Shown piece by piece: positions 52,350 to 61,447 of a stretch of 64,000 bases of DNA. The stretch is from NCBI GenBank assembly GCA_902749685.1, contig CACVKW010000871.1, positions 1 to 64,000 of the forward strand, given 5' to 3'. Origin of the DNA: Olavius sp. associated proteobacterium Delta 1. GTDB lineage: Bacteria; Desulfobacterota; Desulfobacteria; Desulfobacterales; JAFDCJ01. Under the pieces are notes generated by a model that saw only the letters and a list, made by a program, of their open reading frames with translations, did not search any database and was not told the origin of the DNA. Position 1 is the stretch's first letter. Each line of letters begins with the position of its first letter. Both the position numbers and the translations under genes were made by a program.

Positions 52350-54600
52350 GGCCCAATGACTCCGCAAAAGGTATCTCAATCCGGATCCGGGTTCCTTCTC
52401 CCGGTTTGCTGCGCAGCTGGAAGGTTCCTCCCAGAAGGGAGGTCCGTTCCCGCATACCCAGCAGGCCGAGATTGCGTTTATCGGTTCCAATGATCTGGGT
52501 GTCAAAACCGATACCGTCATCCGCTGCCCGGAAGATGATCTTGGGGTAGCTTTTAATAATGGAAAGGCGGAAGTTATCCGAACCGGAATGCTTCAGGGCA
52601 TTGGTCAGGGCTTCCTGGCTGAAACGATAGAAAACCGTTTCCATGTCAACATCCAAGCGGTGATCAAATCCCACCATGCTAAACTCGATATTATGGCCCG
52701 TATGATTTTTGATTTCTTTGAAATATAGATCCAGCGCCGGTTCAAGACCCAGATCACTCAACAGGGTAGGGTGCAGATGATATGAAAGGCGCCTGATTTC
52801 CGAGGAAGTTCGTCGCACCATCATAATTATTTCGCCGATTTCATGCCTGAGACCTTTTTCTGGCGCTGGCACATTTTGTTCCAACCTTTCCAAGGCCAGT
52901 TTCACAGCTGTTAGAGATTGACCAGATTCGTCATGAAGTTCTCGCGCGATACGACGCCGTTCTTCCTCCTGGCTCTGAAATAATTTTCCGGTAAGCCGCC
53001 TTAACTCCTGCTGATTGCGACGAATCGTCTCCCGCATCTGGGCATTCACGATGGCCCCACCCAAGAAGTTGCCCAGTGAGCCCATCAAATGGAACTCATA
53101 TTGACTCAGTTTCCGGGCTGAGGGGATGTCAAGTCCCAAAAATCCCACCCCTTTGCCTTTGAAGGTAATCAGAAAACAGGTCAGCCAGGGCGAGAATTTT
53201 TGCGCTTTCAACTCAAAACGCGCTTTAAAGGTCGGAAAGATGGGTTCGGGCTTTAAAACCATCTCGTCATCGACGAGGGCTTTGCTCAGCAGCGGATCTT
53301 TGAAAAATACCGTTTGAGTGTCTTCAGCGCCATCAACGGTAAAGCCAAATTTGGCAATGACCTCAGTTTTTTCCCGTTCGCGATCAATCAGAAAAATTGC
53401 CCCCCGATTGAGTTCCAATATCTTCAGTACGTTTTTGAGCGTCTCCTCTAAAATTAGGTTCAAGGCCATATTGTGATTTAAGGCCACGGCAATGCTGTTT
53501 AGAATCGAAAGTTCCCGGTTGCGCTGCTTAAGCGCTTCTTCAGTCCGCTTGCGATGGGTAATATCTTTTATGATCCCCTCGAATTCGACATCGCCGGTTT
53601 CAGGATTTTGGTATCGTCGGCTGGAAATCAAGGCCTGCATCGCAGCACCATCACGTTTTCTAAATTCAACTTCATAATCTTTTACCTGGCCCCGCCGGTT
53701 AATGGCCGCCAGAAATCTATCTCTATCATACGTATTGCGGTAAAGGTTCTGGGCCGATCCCGTTTTCAGCATTTCTTCTTTGGATGGGTAATTAAGCATT
53801 TCAACACCGGCTTGATTGATATCCAGTATCTGGCCCTGCTGATTGGTCGTATAGATCATATCGTGGCTGCCTTCAAAGATGCGGCGATATTTTTTCTCGC
53901 GTTTGGCAACCTCTTCCTGAAGTTGTTTCAACTCGGAGATATCTTTAAATATTTCAAGACCGCCGGTAACGCGCCCGGCAGCGTCCCGAAACGGCGATGT
54001 TGAACAAATAATGGGTATTTTTTTGCCTTCAATACTGGTAATTTCATACTCTCGATTGTGGATATCGCGGCCTTCTGCGATAGCGTGTTTGAGGGCACAG
54101 TCAGACTCGCAGATTGGGTTCTTAAACACATCTTTGCAATACATCCCCACCGCATCATGAGCCGAAAAACCGGTAATTTTTTCGGCGGCCGGGTTGATGT
54201 AGGTGATGCGCCAGTCAAAGTCGGTAGTGAAAAGGCCGTCCGGAATCCGGTTGAGAATTTCGACAAAACTTTCTTCTTTCTGATAGATATGCTCCAACGC
54301 TTTGACATTGTATTGATGGATTTGTTCCGAAAGAAAAAAATTCCAGCCTTGGGGGTGCAGTTCGCCCTGTGTTTTAAAATAGCTGCAGGTGATGCACGAG
54401 GAGATTTTTTGAAAAAAATCGTCTTTCGCATCATCGGCACAATGGGTTTTGGGAATCAGCCAGCATTCTATCGATGGTAGCCCATGAGCCGGGCACAACA
54501 CTTTGGAACAGGATAAGCATTTCCAGCAGGCCTGATTTCTTATGAGCCTTTTATCCTTAAGCGCAATCTCAATCAGATGATCTTCGAGCAACAAATTCAC
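52342..54600 (-). CDS. cytoplasmic sensor histidine kinase with Cys-rich N-terminus, PAS and GAF domains
   Basis: About 752 residues, no membrane span. Order: a Cys-rich region (about 25-95; CWKCLSCSKVLC, then three further Cys pairs, CITCSYF) that could bind Fe-S or heme; two PAS domains (IPDGLFTTDFDWRITYINPAAEKITGF and GSHDMIYTTNQQGQILDINQAGV); a GAF domain; HisKA_3 (RIARELHDESGQSLTAVKLALE, His acceptor) and HATPase (DDGIGFD, GLLGMRER). GTG 54600 with AAAGGAG upstream is my start; longer frames overlap the V4R gene further. It partners the response regulator. The signal could be redox or a methyl donor, inferred from context. Confidence 0.9.
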   Translation of the reverse strand: MNLLLEDHLIEIALKDKRLIRNQACWKCLSCSKVLCPAHGLPSIECWLIPKTHCADDAKDDFFQKISSCITCSYFKTQGELHPQGWNFFLSEQIHQYNVKALEHIYQKEESFVEILNRIPDGLFTTDFDWRITYINPAAEKITGFSAHDAVGMYCKDVFKNPICESDCALKHAIAEGRDIHNREYEITSIEGKKIPIICSTSPFRDAAGRVTGGLEIFKDISELKQLQEEVAKREKKYRRIFEGSHDMIYTTNQQGQILDINQAGVEMLNYPSKEEMLKTGSAQNLYRNTYDRDRFLAAINRRGQVKDYEVEFRKRDGAAMQALISSRRYQNPETGDVEFEGIIKDITHRKRTEEALKQRNRELSILNSIAVALNHNMALNLILEETLKNVLKILELNRGAIFLIDREREKTEVIAKFGFTVDGAEDTQTVFFKDPLLSKALVDDEMVLKPEPIFPTFKARFELKAQKFSPWLTCFLITFKGKGVGFLGLDIPSARKLSQYEFHLMGSLGNFLGGAIVNAQMRETIRRNQQELRRLTGKLFQSQEEERRRIARELHDESGQSLTAVKLALERLEQNVPAPEKGLRHEIGEIIMMVRRTSSEIRRLSYHLHPTLLSDLGLEPALDLYFKEIKNHTGHNIEFSMVGFDHRLDVDMETVFYRFSQEALTNALKHSGSDNFRLSIIKSYPKIIFRAADDGIGFDTQIIGTDKRNLGLLGMRERTSLLGGTFQLRSKPGEGTRIRIEIPFAESLGHG

Positions 54601-55171
54601 AATACGGATCTCCTTTCGCCCGGCAACGCGGCTCTTGAGCGGCGAAGGTAAAACAGCTATCCGGATAATCACCGCCGTAAACCAGGTCCATGAAGGCGGC
54701 GGTTACCCCGCGCAACATGTAGCATTTCTCTGATTTTGCAAGACCGTATTGCTCCAGGTAGCCTCTGGCCTCATAGGAATCACTTGCGCGCATGACGAGT
54801 TTTTCTGCCGGATCAAGTTCCTCGATCGCCAGATCCCCCCAGCCAAAAGCCACGGCCACCGCCACAAAACCTAAAATCTGATCTTCTTTGTTTTCAACCA
54901 TGGGGGTCACAACCTGCTCCCATTCCCAGGAATCGCGAATGCCTTGAAAAGTGGCATAGCCGCACTCCTGGGCCGCTTCAATCAAAAGGGTCCTGGCTTC
55001 AGCCTCACGCTGCCGGCCCATTTTGATTTCAAAATCAAAGCTCAGTCGATTGTAATAGTTCACCGAAAATAGCGAGAGGTAGACCCCAAAAAGGGGGATG
55101 ATCCCTTTTGATTCCCTTATCTTGCTGCCTTCCATGACCGCCTGGATAATCGTGCTTACATCAATTGCCAC
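54569..55171 (-). CDS. V4R-domain protein, second copy
   Basis: A 200-residue protein whose C-terminal half is a V4R (4-vinyl reductase) small-molecule or metal-binding domain: MLRGVTAAFMDLVYGGDYPDSCFTF, ending RCRAKGDPYCEFV with conserved Cys. The GTG start abuts the stop of the first V4R gene, so both are coupled. V4R domains are found in B12- and bacteriochlorophyll-related sensors and in XylR. Here they are beside a histidine kinase and probably act as separate ligand-sensing subunits. Confidence 0.8.
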   Translation of the reverse strand: MAIDVSTIIQAVMEGSKIRESKGIIPLFGVYLSLFSVNYYNRLSFDFEIKMGRQREAEARTLLIEAAQECGYATFQGIRDSWEWEQVVTPMVENKEDQILGFVAVAVAFGWGDLAIEELDPAEKLVMRASDSYEARGYLEQYGLAKSEKCYMLRGVTAAFMDLVYGGDYPDSCFTFAAQEPRCRAKGDPYCEFVARRSSD

Positions 55172-55696
55172 TTAACGCTCCTTAACATGAAAGACACACG
55201 CCTCATCCCGCTTCATTTTGCACTGCCGCTCCTCCACGATATAAAAACCAAGGGGGCGCTGGTAAATCACCTCCAGCGCACCGGCAATCCAGCCCCGGGT
55301 AAAGTGACAGCCTGGTGTTTCGCGGCGCCCGTGTTTTGCGAGCCACCCGGTGACATGATGGCTGGACGTGCTCGCGATATAAGCCGAAGTGGGCCTGACC
55401 TTTCGAAAATGTATTATCCCCAAGCCGCAATTCTGATACAGCAGGGAGGTCATTTCCAGCTTCGACTTAAGGGATCGGATTTTTTTATATTGGTTGAAGA
55501 GATGCTGCAAACTATTATAATTGGTTTCCTCAGCCGAACGGTACAGCAGCTGAACACCTTCCGCGCCCAATGTCTCTTCCAAGGTTTTTTGCAAATTGAT
55601 ATTATAATGATGGCAGTGCATGGCAATGGGTTGTCCCGAGATCACAACCCGGTGCCCGTCCCGATTGAGTTCATTTTGCCAGTCAAAAATGGTCAC
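55172..55696 (-). CDS. V4R-domain protein, first copy
   Basis: A 174-residue paralogue of the next gene. N-terminal VISGQPIAMHCHHYNINL has a Cys-His cluster that could bind a metal or heme; the V4R end GCHFTRGWIAGALEVIYQRPLGFYIVEERQCKMKRDEACVFHV is clear. It starts the four-gene operon V4R-V4R-kinase-regulator. The 403-nt region before it (55697-56099) holds the terminator of the MtrH-type gene and presumably this operon's promoter. Confidence 0.8.
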   Translation of the reverse strand: MTIFDWQNELNRDGHRVVISGQPIAMHCHHYNINLQKTLEETLGAEGVQLLYRSAEETNYNSLQHLFNQYKKIRSLKSKLEMTSLLYQNCGLGIIHFRKVRPTSAYIASTSSHHVTGWLAKHGRRETPGCHFTRGWIAGALEVIYQRPLGFYIVEERQCKMKRDEACVFHVKER

Positions 55697-56004
55697 TTCC
55701 CACCTGAATGAATGACGGATACCTCAAATTTTTTATTATTTTATGTCAGACCGAAATCTAGGCCACGCTTTTGTTTCTGGCCAACGCATCATTCCGAATT
55801 GCGCTGTGTCGCGCCAAATCCTTATTAACACTGATAATGTTAATCAGCAAGCGGATTTTCAGCCAGATAAAAAACAGCAACTCCAGCGCTCGATAAACGA
55901 ATATGTTTATATTTCAATCGGTTACTTGCAGTGGCAGGCCTGCTCTGTCTTGTTGGTGTGAAAGATCTGAGGGGTGTCCGAAAATAACATACAGATGATG
56001 GTTG

Positions 56005-56048
56005 AAAAGGGCGAGGATGTCGAGCAATATGACGATCAATCCTCGCCC
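56005..56048 (-). terminator. intrinsic terminator after the MtrH-type gene
   Basis: Minus strand: GGGCGAGGAT (56048-56039) pairs with ATCCTCGCCC (56018-56009) over a 20-nt loop, followed by TTTTC. It separates the methyltransferase gene from the V4R operon. Confidence 0.65.
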
Positions 56049-56099
56049 CACTCAAAGAAGGTATGCAACTGAGATTTTCAAACGCATCATTCGATGCGG

Positions 56100-57083
56100 C
56101 TACATTTTCTCCAAATCACTGGGTTTATCCCAGGCCACCTTAAGCTGCTCGGCAAACTCAGGAAATAGCTTGAGCAAAGGGTGGTTGGGATCTTTGGGCA
56201 GCGCTTTGGTTTCATTAAAAACCGAAGTAGCTAAAAACGCATCGGCCAGCGCAACTGCAGACACGACACGGGATGCACCTGCCATGGGTCCGGTAAAAAT
56301 GAGATCGTTGTAATAAAACGCCGAAAGGGCTTCCATGGCAGCATCAAAACCGGCCCAACCCTTAAATCCAACCATATCCTTAAGCCGCTGTAATTCCATG
56401 TAAGAACCGTTACTCGGCGCACTGGCGGTCGCAAAGCCCCATTTTTCCTTTATTAACTGATTCGACAGCCCGCACAGGGCATTGGCGGGCGCGTTGAGCG
56501 TGGTGGTATCAACAATAATGGTTTCAAATTCTGCACCGGCCTTTTCGATGGCATCGAGCAGTTTTTGGGCGCCGGTAATTCTGCCGTTGGGTGTCTGATC
56601 GTTCTGATCAAAAGCTACCAATAGAACATGCTTGACGCCTATTTGGGCCAATTCTTTAACTTCCGTCAACAAATCTTCCTCCCAGACGGTAATACTGTTA
56701 TAGAACATCCGGTCCAGCAAACCCTGTTCGGCACAATAGGCCGCGCCCTCCAATTTGGCCGGCATCATAATTGCGTCAACGCAAAAGGGCATGTCGCTGA
56801 CCGAGGTGACAAAATCCACATATTTTTTGAATTTTTCACCCGGACTGGCGACAATGTCAGCCATGACAGGCACGCCGGTTTCCTTCCACAGTTTGTCTGC
56901 CGTTTTCAGTAATTCCTCGGCCCGCCCTTCATTAAACCCTTTTCTGCGGCTGCCCTTGTCAAACACTTTGTCGCTTTCCTGAAAGATGGAAAAGCAGCAG
57001 ACTGTGGGATAATCTCCCGGCTGACCGCCTAGTTTTACGCCACCGACCTCATATACCTTTGGCTCTGTATTAAAACGTTGCAT
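56100..57083 (-). CDS. MtrH-type methyltransferase
   Basis: A 327-residue protein of the MtrH / methyltetrahydrofolate:corrinoid methyltransferase family (TIM-barrel, pterin-binding): VGGVKLGGQPGDYPTVCCFSIFQESDKVF near the N-terminus, PVMADIVASPGEKFKKYVDFV, NSITVWEEDLLTEVKELAQIG and GMGG-like loops. In bacteria stand-alone MtrH homologues pass methyl groups between a corrinoid protein and tetrahydrofolate. AAAGGAGG precedes the ATG. It is divergent from the flavoprotein gene at 57301 with operator-like site B between them. Confidence 0.9.
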   Translation of the reverse strand: MQRFNTEPKVYEVGGVKLGGQPGDYPTVCCFSIFQESDKVFDKGSRRKGFNEGRAEELLKTADKLWKETGVPVMADIVASPGEKFKKYVDFVTSVSDMPFCVDAIMMPAKLEGAAYCAEQGLLDRMFYNSITVWEEDLLTEVKELAQIGVKHVLLVAFDQNDQTPNGRITGAQKLLDAIEKAGAEFETIIVDTTTLNAPANALCGLSNQLIKEKWGFATASAPSNGSYMELQRLKDMVGFKGWAGFDAAMEALSAFYYNDLIFTGPMAGASRVVSAVALADAFLATSVFNETKALPKDPNHPLLKLFPEFAEQLKVAWDKPSDLEKM

Positions 57084-57149
57084 AACTTACCTCCTTTAAT
57101 CGTTAACGGGTTTAGCACTGCATTATCTATTACCAAAACTTCCTTTTTT

Positions 57150-57195
57150 TTATATCGTCTAAAAGATGATTTTTAAAATTAATCTAGATGATTTT
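57150..57195. promoter_or_regulatory. operator-like site B (phased AGATGAT)
   Basis: ATCGTCT-AAA-AGATGAT and a second AGATGAT exactly 22 nt downstream (57164-57170 and 57186-57192), between the divergent MtrH-type and flavoprotein genes, about 80-110 nt from each start. It may serve both promoters. Confidence 0.75.
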
Positions 57196-57300
57196 ATTAA
57201 CAATAAAATCGAATCCATTGACATCGGCTCGCTGGTATGAGAAAAATTTGACCGCAAAATATTAAAAAGGCAGCAGTGATCGATAGAGGGAGGCAATAGC

Positions 57301-59259
57301 ATGACAGATATAGTTTTCAGCTCATGGGGCGGAGAAATTATCGAAACCCGCGGCGATGAAACGCAAAACCAGACGTCAATCCAAATGCTGGATTTGCCCG
57401 AATATTTCAAGCAGGACGAAAAGATAAAGGCCTTGATGGGGTGGAAAGGGATTGTTCTGCGTTCGCCGGAAGTGGATATCATTGATCTTTGCCGGGAATA
57501 TTTTGAGGCTGTTCTGGCGCATTCAAAAACCTGTGATAAATGTAACTACTGCAAGACGGGCTGGGAAGAGATGCTCGAGGTCTTTCAAGATATTGCCACC
57601 GGCGAAGCGACCGAAGAAGACCTCGAATTTATGCAGTCGGCTGCTGAAGCGATCGTCAGCAATGCAAAATGCAGCATCGGCAAATCCGGACCGACACCGC
57701 TTTTTCATGCCCTTAAATATTTTGCCGATGATTTTTCACAGGCCGTCAGCGGCGAGAAACCGGTCACCAAGGGAACCTATTATTCAAAACTGACGGCCCC
57801 CTGTTTGGACGCCTGCCCGATTCATCTCGATATTCCCAAATATATTGAGTTGATCAAAGACGCCAAATTTGCAGAATCCCTCACAGTCATTCGAGAACGC
57901 CTGCCCCTAGCGGGTATCGTGGGACGTGTCTGTTTCCGGCCCTGCGAAAAACATTGCCGGCGCGGGAATTTAGATGAATCCATTTCGATAAAAGCGCTCA
58001 AGCGCTTTGTGGCGGATCATGAAGTCGCTGAGCAAAAGGAACCGGAGTATGAGGTCACCCCCTCGGAAAACAACGGCCAAGTGGCCATTGTGGGTGCCGG
58101 TCCGGCCGGAATTACCTGTGCCTATCACCTGGCCCGTAAGGGGCATGAGGTAACGATCTATGAGTCCCTGGATGAACCGGGCGGCATGTCGGCTGTGGGT
58201 ATTCCCGACTACCGGCTGCCGCGCAGTGTCCTGCAACGTGAGGTGCAGCAAATTCAGAAAATGGGCGTTTCCATCAACTACGGTCAAACCATCGGAAAAG
58301 ATCTGATCCTCTCGCAGCTTGAAAATGATTTCGATGCGGTTTTTATCGGTATGGGTGCCCAGGACAGCACCCATATGGGCATCGAAGGCGAGGACGGGGA
58401 ATATCAGGGATTTATCCCGGGACTTGCCTATCTGCGGGAGGTTAATGCCGGCCGCGATCCCTATCCGCAGGGTAAAAAAGTCGTGGTTATCGGCGGCGGT
58501 AATGTCGCGATAGATTGTGTTCGCTGTTCCCTGCGCACCGCCAAGGAAGATATTCATCTGGTTTACCGCAGGACCCGCGACGAAATGCCGGCCGATGAGG
58601 CCGAGATTAACGATGCCGAAGAAGAACAGGTGCATTTTCACTTCTTGACTGCGCCGGTACGTATCTTGGCAGAAGATGGTAAAGTGGTCGGCCTTGAATG
58701 CATCAAAATGGCACTTGGCGAACCGGACGCCAGCGGAAGACCGCGCCCGGTGCCGGTTGAAGGTTCGGAATTTGTTTTTGACTGCGATACCATTGTTTCG
58801 GCAATCGGACAGCAGGTCGATCTTAGCATGCTTGCCGGAATGGATGATGTTCAAACAACCAAATGGAATACCATTGTCGTCGACCAATACACCAAGCAGA
58901 GCAACCGCTCAAATATCTTTTTTGCCGGTGACTGTGAAACCGGACCGGATGCCTTGATTACAGCCTGCGCCGGGGGCCGCAGGGCGGCCCACAGTATCGA
59001 CCGTTTTATTAAAACGCAACCCCTTGAATATGATGACAATCACTACTTTGATCAGCTTTTTGAAACTGTAAAAGTCTATGATCCGGATGAGGAAATCCTC
59101 AAGGTCGAAAGCAAACAGCGCTTCCAGCCGAGCATGCTCCCATCGGATAGGCGAAAATCAACCTTTGATGAAGTCGAGCAAGGCCTATCCGCCCAGGAAG
59201 CCGTGGCTGAAGCCGAGCGCTGCTTGCGGTGTTACCAGGTTGCAACCATCGCTGTCTAG
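57301..59259 (+). CDS. iron-sulfur flavoprotein: NuoF-type 4Fe-4S domain fused to GltD-type FAD/NAD(P)H oxidoreductase
   Basis: A 652-residue oxidoreductase. The N-terminal part has C78-x2-C81-x2-C84 and C124, the 4Fe-4S ligation of NuoF-like subunits. Then follow the two Fe-S loops of the glutamate synthase small subunit (CLDACPIHLDIPKYI; CFRPCEKHCRRG), VAIVGAGPAGITCAYHLARKGHEV (FAD) and VVIGGGNVAIDCVR (NADPH). A likely role is to move electrons from NAD(P)H to ferredoxin or a methylene-THF reductase-like partner. GGGAGG precedes the ATG. It is divergent from the MtrH-type gene and cotranscribed with the COG0523 gene. Confidence 0.87.
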   Translation: MTDIVFSSWGGEIIETRGDETQNQTSIQMLDLPEYFKQDEKIKALMGWKGIVLRSPEVDIIDLCREYFEAVLAHSKTCDKCNYCKTGWEEMLEVFQDIATGEATEEDLEFMQSAAEAIVSNAKCSIGKSGPTPLFHALKYFADDFSQAVSGEKPVTKGTYYSKLTAPCLDACPIHLDIPKYIELIKDAKFAESLTVIRERLPLAGIVGRVCFRPCEKHCRRGNLDESISIKALKRFVADHEVAEQKEPEYEVTPSENNGQVAIVGAGPAGITCAYHLARKGHEVTIYESLDEPGGMSAVGIPDYRLPRSVLQREVQQIQKMGVSINYGQTIGKDLILSQLENDFDAVFIGMGAQDSTHMGIEGEDGEYQGFIPGLAYLREVNAGRDPYPQGKKVVVIGGGNVAIDCVRCSLRTAKEDIHLVYRRTRDEMPADEAEINDAEEEQVHFHFLTAPVRILAEDGKVVGLECIKMALGEPDASGRPRPVPVEGSEFVFDCDTIVSAIGQQVDLSMLAGMDDVQTTKWNTIVVDQYTKQSNRSNIFFAGDCETGPDALITACAGGRRAAHSIDRFIKTQPLEYDDNHYFDQLFETVKVYDPDEEILKVESKQRFQPSMLPSDRRKSTFDEVEQGLSAQEAVAEAERCLRCYQVATIAV

Positions 59260-59310
59260 ATTCATCAGCCCCGGTGAGTTTGATCCGGGTCGATTAGGCG
59301 GAAAAGTGTA

Positions 59311-60312
59311 ATGAGTGCACTGCCTGGCAATCAGCCAGAATATAAAGCCGACCTTTTACTTTTAGCCGGCTTTTTGGGGGCGGGGAAAACCACCTTGCTC
59401 AAAAGAATACTTTCCTGGGAAGCCGACCTCTCCGAAACAGTGGTCCTGGTCAATGAGTTTGGCGACATCGGGATCGATGGCGCCTTGCTTAAATATTCCG
59501 GTTCTGACGTGATCGAGTTGACCAGCGGATGCATCTGCTGCACGCTCAGCGCCGACTTACATCAATCGCTGAAGCGTATATGGAATCGATTCAAACCCCG
59601 CCGCATCATAATAGAATCTTCCGGCGTTGCCGACCCCCAATCGATCGCCCCTGTCTTAACGGAGCCGGGGATACGTCCATATATGGATCACAAAAAAACC
59701 GTTACTGTGTTGGATGCAGATTATTGGGAGGCACGGGAGGCATTTGGGCCCCTTTTTTACAACCAGCTGGAGATGGCCGATTTAATCCTTTTGAACAAAA
59801 TTGATTTGGCAAAGCAAGAAAAAATCCCTCGGTTTCTTAAAGAAATTCATGAGATTATACCCGGTAGCCAGGTAATCCCCACTATTCATTGTGGCATCGA
59901 TCCCGAATCCCTCTGGCTAGCGGCCACGCCCAAAACGCTTCAATTAATGCCCATCCGATTTTTCCATCCGATTTCTTCGAACCGCAATACGGATTTAAGC
60001 GACCCTCATCATTCTGACCGGGAACACGACAACATCGCGGTAGATGCGAGGCACTATGTCACGTTTTCTTTTCAGGAGCCAAATATCGTTGACGAGACTC
60101 GTTTTAAAAAATTTATCAGCAACTTACCCTGGGAGGTGTTTCGTATAAAAGGACCGATCCGTTTTGCCGATCACGCTGTTATGCTAAATTTCGTCGGCGG
60201 CAAAAGCGAATGGACGCCCTGGGAGGGGGAATCGCAAACTCAACTGGCATTTATCGGGTGGAATATCAACCCCGAAGAGATACTTAAAAAAGCAGCCTCT
60301 TGTATTAAATAG
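59311..60312 (+). CDS. COG0523 (CobW-type) GTPase with His-rich segment
   Basis: A 333-residue G3E GTPase with LLAGFLGAGKTT, VNEFGDIGIDG, metal motif GCICCTL, IIESSGVADPQS and LLNKIDLA. A segment near residue 230 (DPHHSDREHD) is His/Asp-rich, as in metal-loading relatives, and the C-terminal CobW_C domain is complete. Third of three COG0523 genes in the region. It lies 51 nt after the flavoprotein gene. A metallochaperone for the zinc methyltransferases is possible; not shown. Confidence 0.9.
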   Translation: MSALPGNQPEYKADLLLLAGFLGAGKTTLLKRILSWEADLSETVVLVNEFGDIGIDGALLKYSGSDVIELTSGCICCTLSADLHQSLKRIWNRFKPRRIIIESSGVADPQSIAPVLTEPGIRPYMDHKKTVTVLDADYWEAREAFGPLFYNQLEMADLILLNKIDLAKQEKIPRFLKEIHEIIPGSQVIPTIHCGIDPESLWLAATPKTLQLMPIRFFHPISSNRNTDLSDPHHSDREHDNIAVDARHYVTFSFQEPNIVDETRFKKFISNLPWEVFRIKGPIRFADHAVMLNFVGGKSEWTPWEGESQTQLAFIGWNINPEEILKKAASCIK

Positions 60313-60344
60313 TAACGAAATTCTACATTAATTCTTCTGTCTCC

Positions 60345-60452
60345 TTTTTTCTCATTCAAAATTCGATGTTGGACGTTCGATGTTCGATGTTCATCTTTTA
60401 AGAGTTCGATGTTTAGCCTGTTCGATGTTGGGCGTTCATCTGTCAAACCAAC
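60345..60452. repeat. word-arm element, right half only (GTTCGATGTT words)
   Basis: TTCGATGTTGGACGTTCGATGTTCGATGTTCATC, later GTTCGATGTTTAGCCTGTTCGATGTTGG. A left arm is missing apart from ATTCTTCTGTCTCC. It separates the convergent COG0523 and SMC-like genes. Confidence 0.6.
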
Positions 60453-60457
60453 CCCTT

Positions 60458-61447
60458 CTAACAGCATTTATACAACCGCAACAGGCGCTCGTCCATCACA
60501 AAATAAAACTTCATGAAGGAAGATCCGTCCCAGCGGGTTCTTACGCCGTGCACGGTATTTGCCAGAGCGATGGTGCTGCGCAGGTGCGTAATCATAATAA
60601 GCTGTTTGCTGTCGGCCACGTCTTTGAGAAAGGCCTGCATGGACTTATGGTTGGTATAGTCCAGGGAGGGCTCCACTTCATCCAGCAGAAAAAATGGGCT
60701 TTCAAGTTGATGAAATACAGCCAGCTTCAAAGCCAGACTGGTAATGGACTTTTCACCACCGGATAATTGATGCGCCCTGCGCAGCCGATTGCCCGGAAGA
60801 TTGACTTCGATCTCCAAACCCTTTCGTTCATTTTTTGAAATTGCATCTAACCGAACCTCACCCAGAGGTATTAGATAGGACATATAGCGCTGAAATAAGG
60901 GGCCGATAATTTCTTTGAGACATTCAACGGCTTCTTCTTCGGATTCTAGGTCCAGGATTTGCCGGATATAATCAAAGCGCTGCCAGGGGTTTAACTGGAT
61001 AAGGTCATTAATTTGTTCCTGGCGGATAATGGTTTCCAGACAATGCCTGAGATTATAGGCATCTAATTTTTGGCAATAGGCTTGGCGTGTATAACTGGTT
61101 TTATCGATCCAGTACTGATCTTCCCCATTTTTGGTTCTTTCACGGGTCAACTGGATGCCGGGCGCGTCTTTTTTTTCGCCCTCCTTTAAATTCAACTCTA
61201 CCCGAATTTTGGAGGCCGGCGGATAATCTTTGCTGCCGGCAAAAAACAACTCCTGTTTTTCATAACAACGGATGCGGCCCAGATCATTCTCGCCCAGCGC
61301 CCAAACGATTGCATCCAGAATATTTGATTTTCCGACGCCGTTATTTCCAATGATAACACCGATGCCCGACTGAAAACCCATGTTGGTTTTTTCTGAAAAG
61401 GATTTAAAGCCTTCGATGTTCACATCTTCCAGATATATATTATTCAT
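60458..61447 (-). CDS. SMC-like ATPase head without coiled coil
   Basis: A 329-residue ABC-type ATPase of the SMC/RecF superfamily. FKSFSEKTN and VIIGNNGVGKSNILDAIVWALGEND (Walker A Lys40) are SMC N-lobe motifs; signature LSGGEKS (228-233) and Walker B FFLLDEVEPSLD (from 252) are the C-lobe. Only about 130 residues lie between the lobes, with no long coiled coil or hinge. The ATG overlaps the stop of the selenoprotein gene (ATGAATAA). A DNA-repair or cofactor role cannot be told from sequence; linkage to a Sec thioredoxin-like gene is striking. Confidence 0.85.
   Translation of the reverse strand: MNNIYLEDVNIEGFKSFSEKTNMGFQSGIGVIIGNNGVGKSNILDAIVWALGENDLGRIRCYEKQELFFAGSKDYPPASKIRVELNLKEGEKKDAPGIQLTRERTKNGEDQYWIDKTSYTRQAYCQKLDAYNLRHCLETIIRQEQINDLIQLNPWQRFDYIRQILDLESEEEAVECLKEIIGPLFQRYMSYLIPLGEVRLDAISKNERKGLEIEVNLPGNRLRRAHQLSGGEKSITSLALKLAVFHQLESPFFLLDEVEPSLDYTNHKSMQAFLKDVADSKQLIMITHLRSTIALANTVHGVRTRWDGSSFMKFYFVMDERLLRLYKCC

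Noticed and set aside
55697-56000. Plus-strand frame 55743-55961 as a small gene
   Set aside because: No ribosome binding site or family motif; it lies between minus-strand operons in a promoter region.
44642-57083. Pyrrolysine (in-frame TAG) methylamine methyltransferases
   Set aside because: None of the methyltransferases here is of the MtmB/MtbB/MttB type, and I found no in-frame TAG read-through; the recoded codons are TGA.
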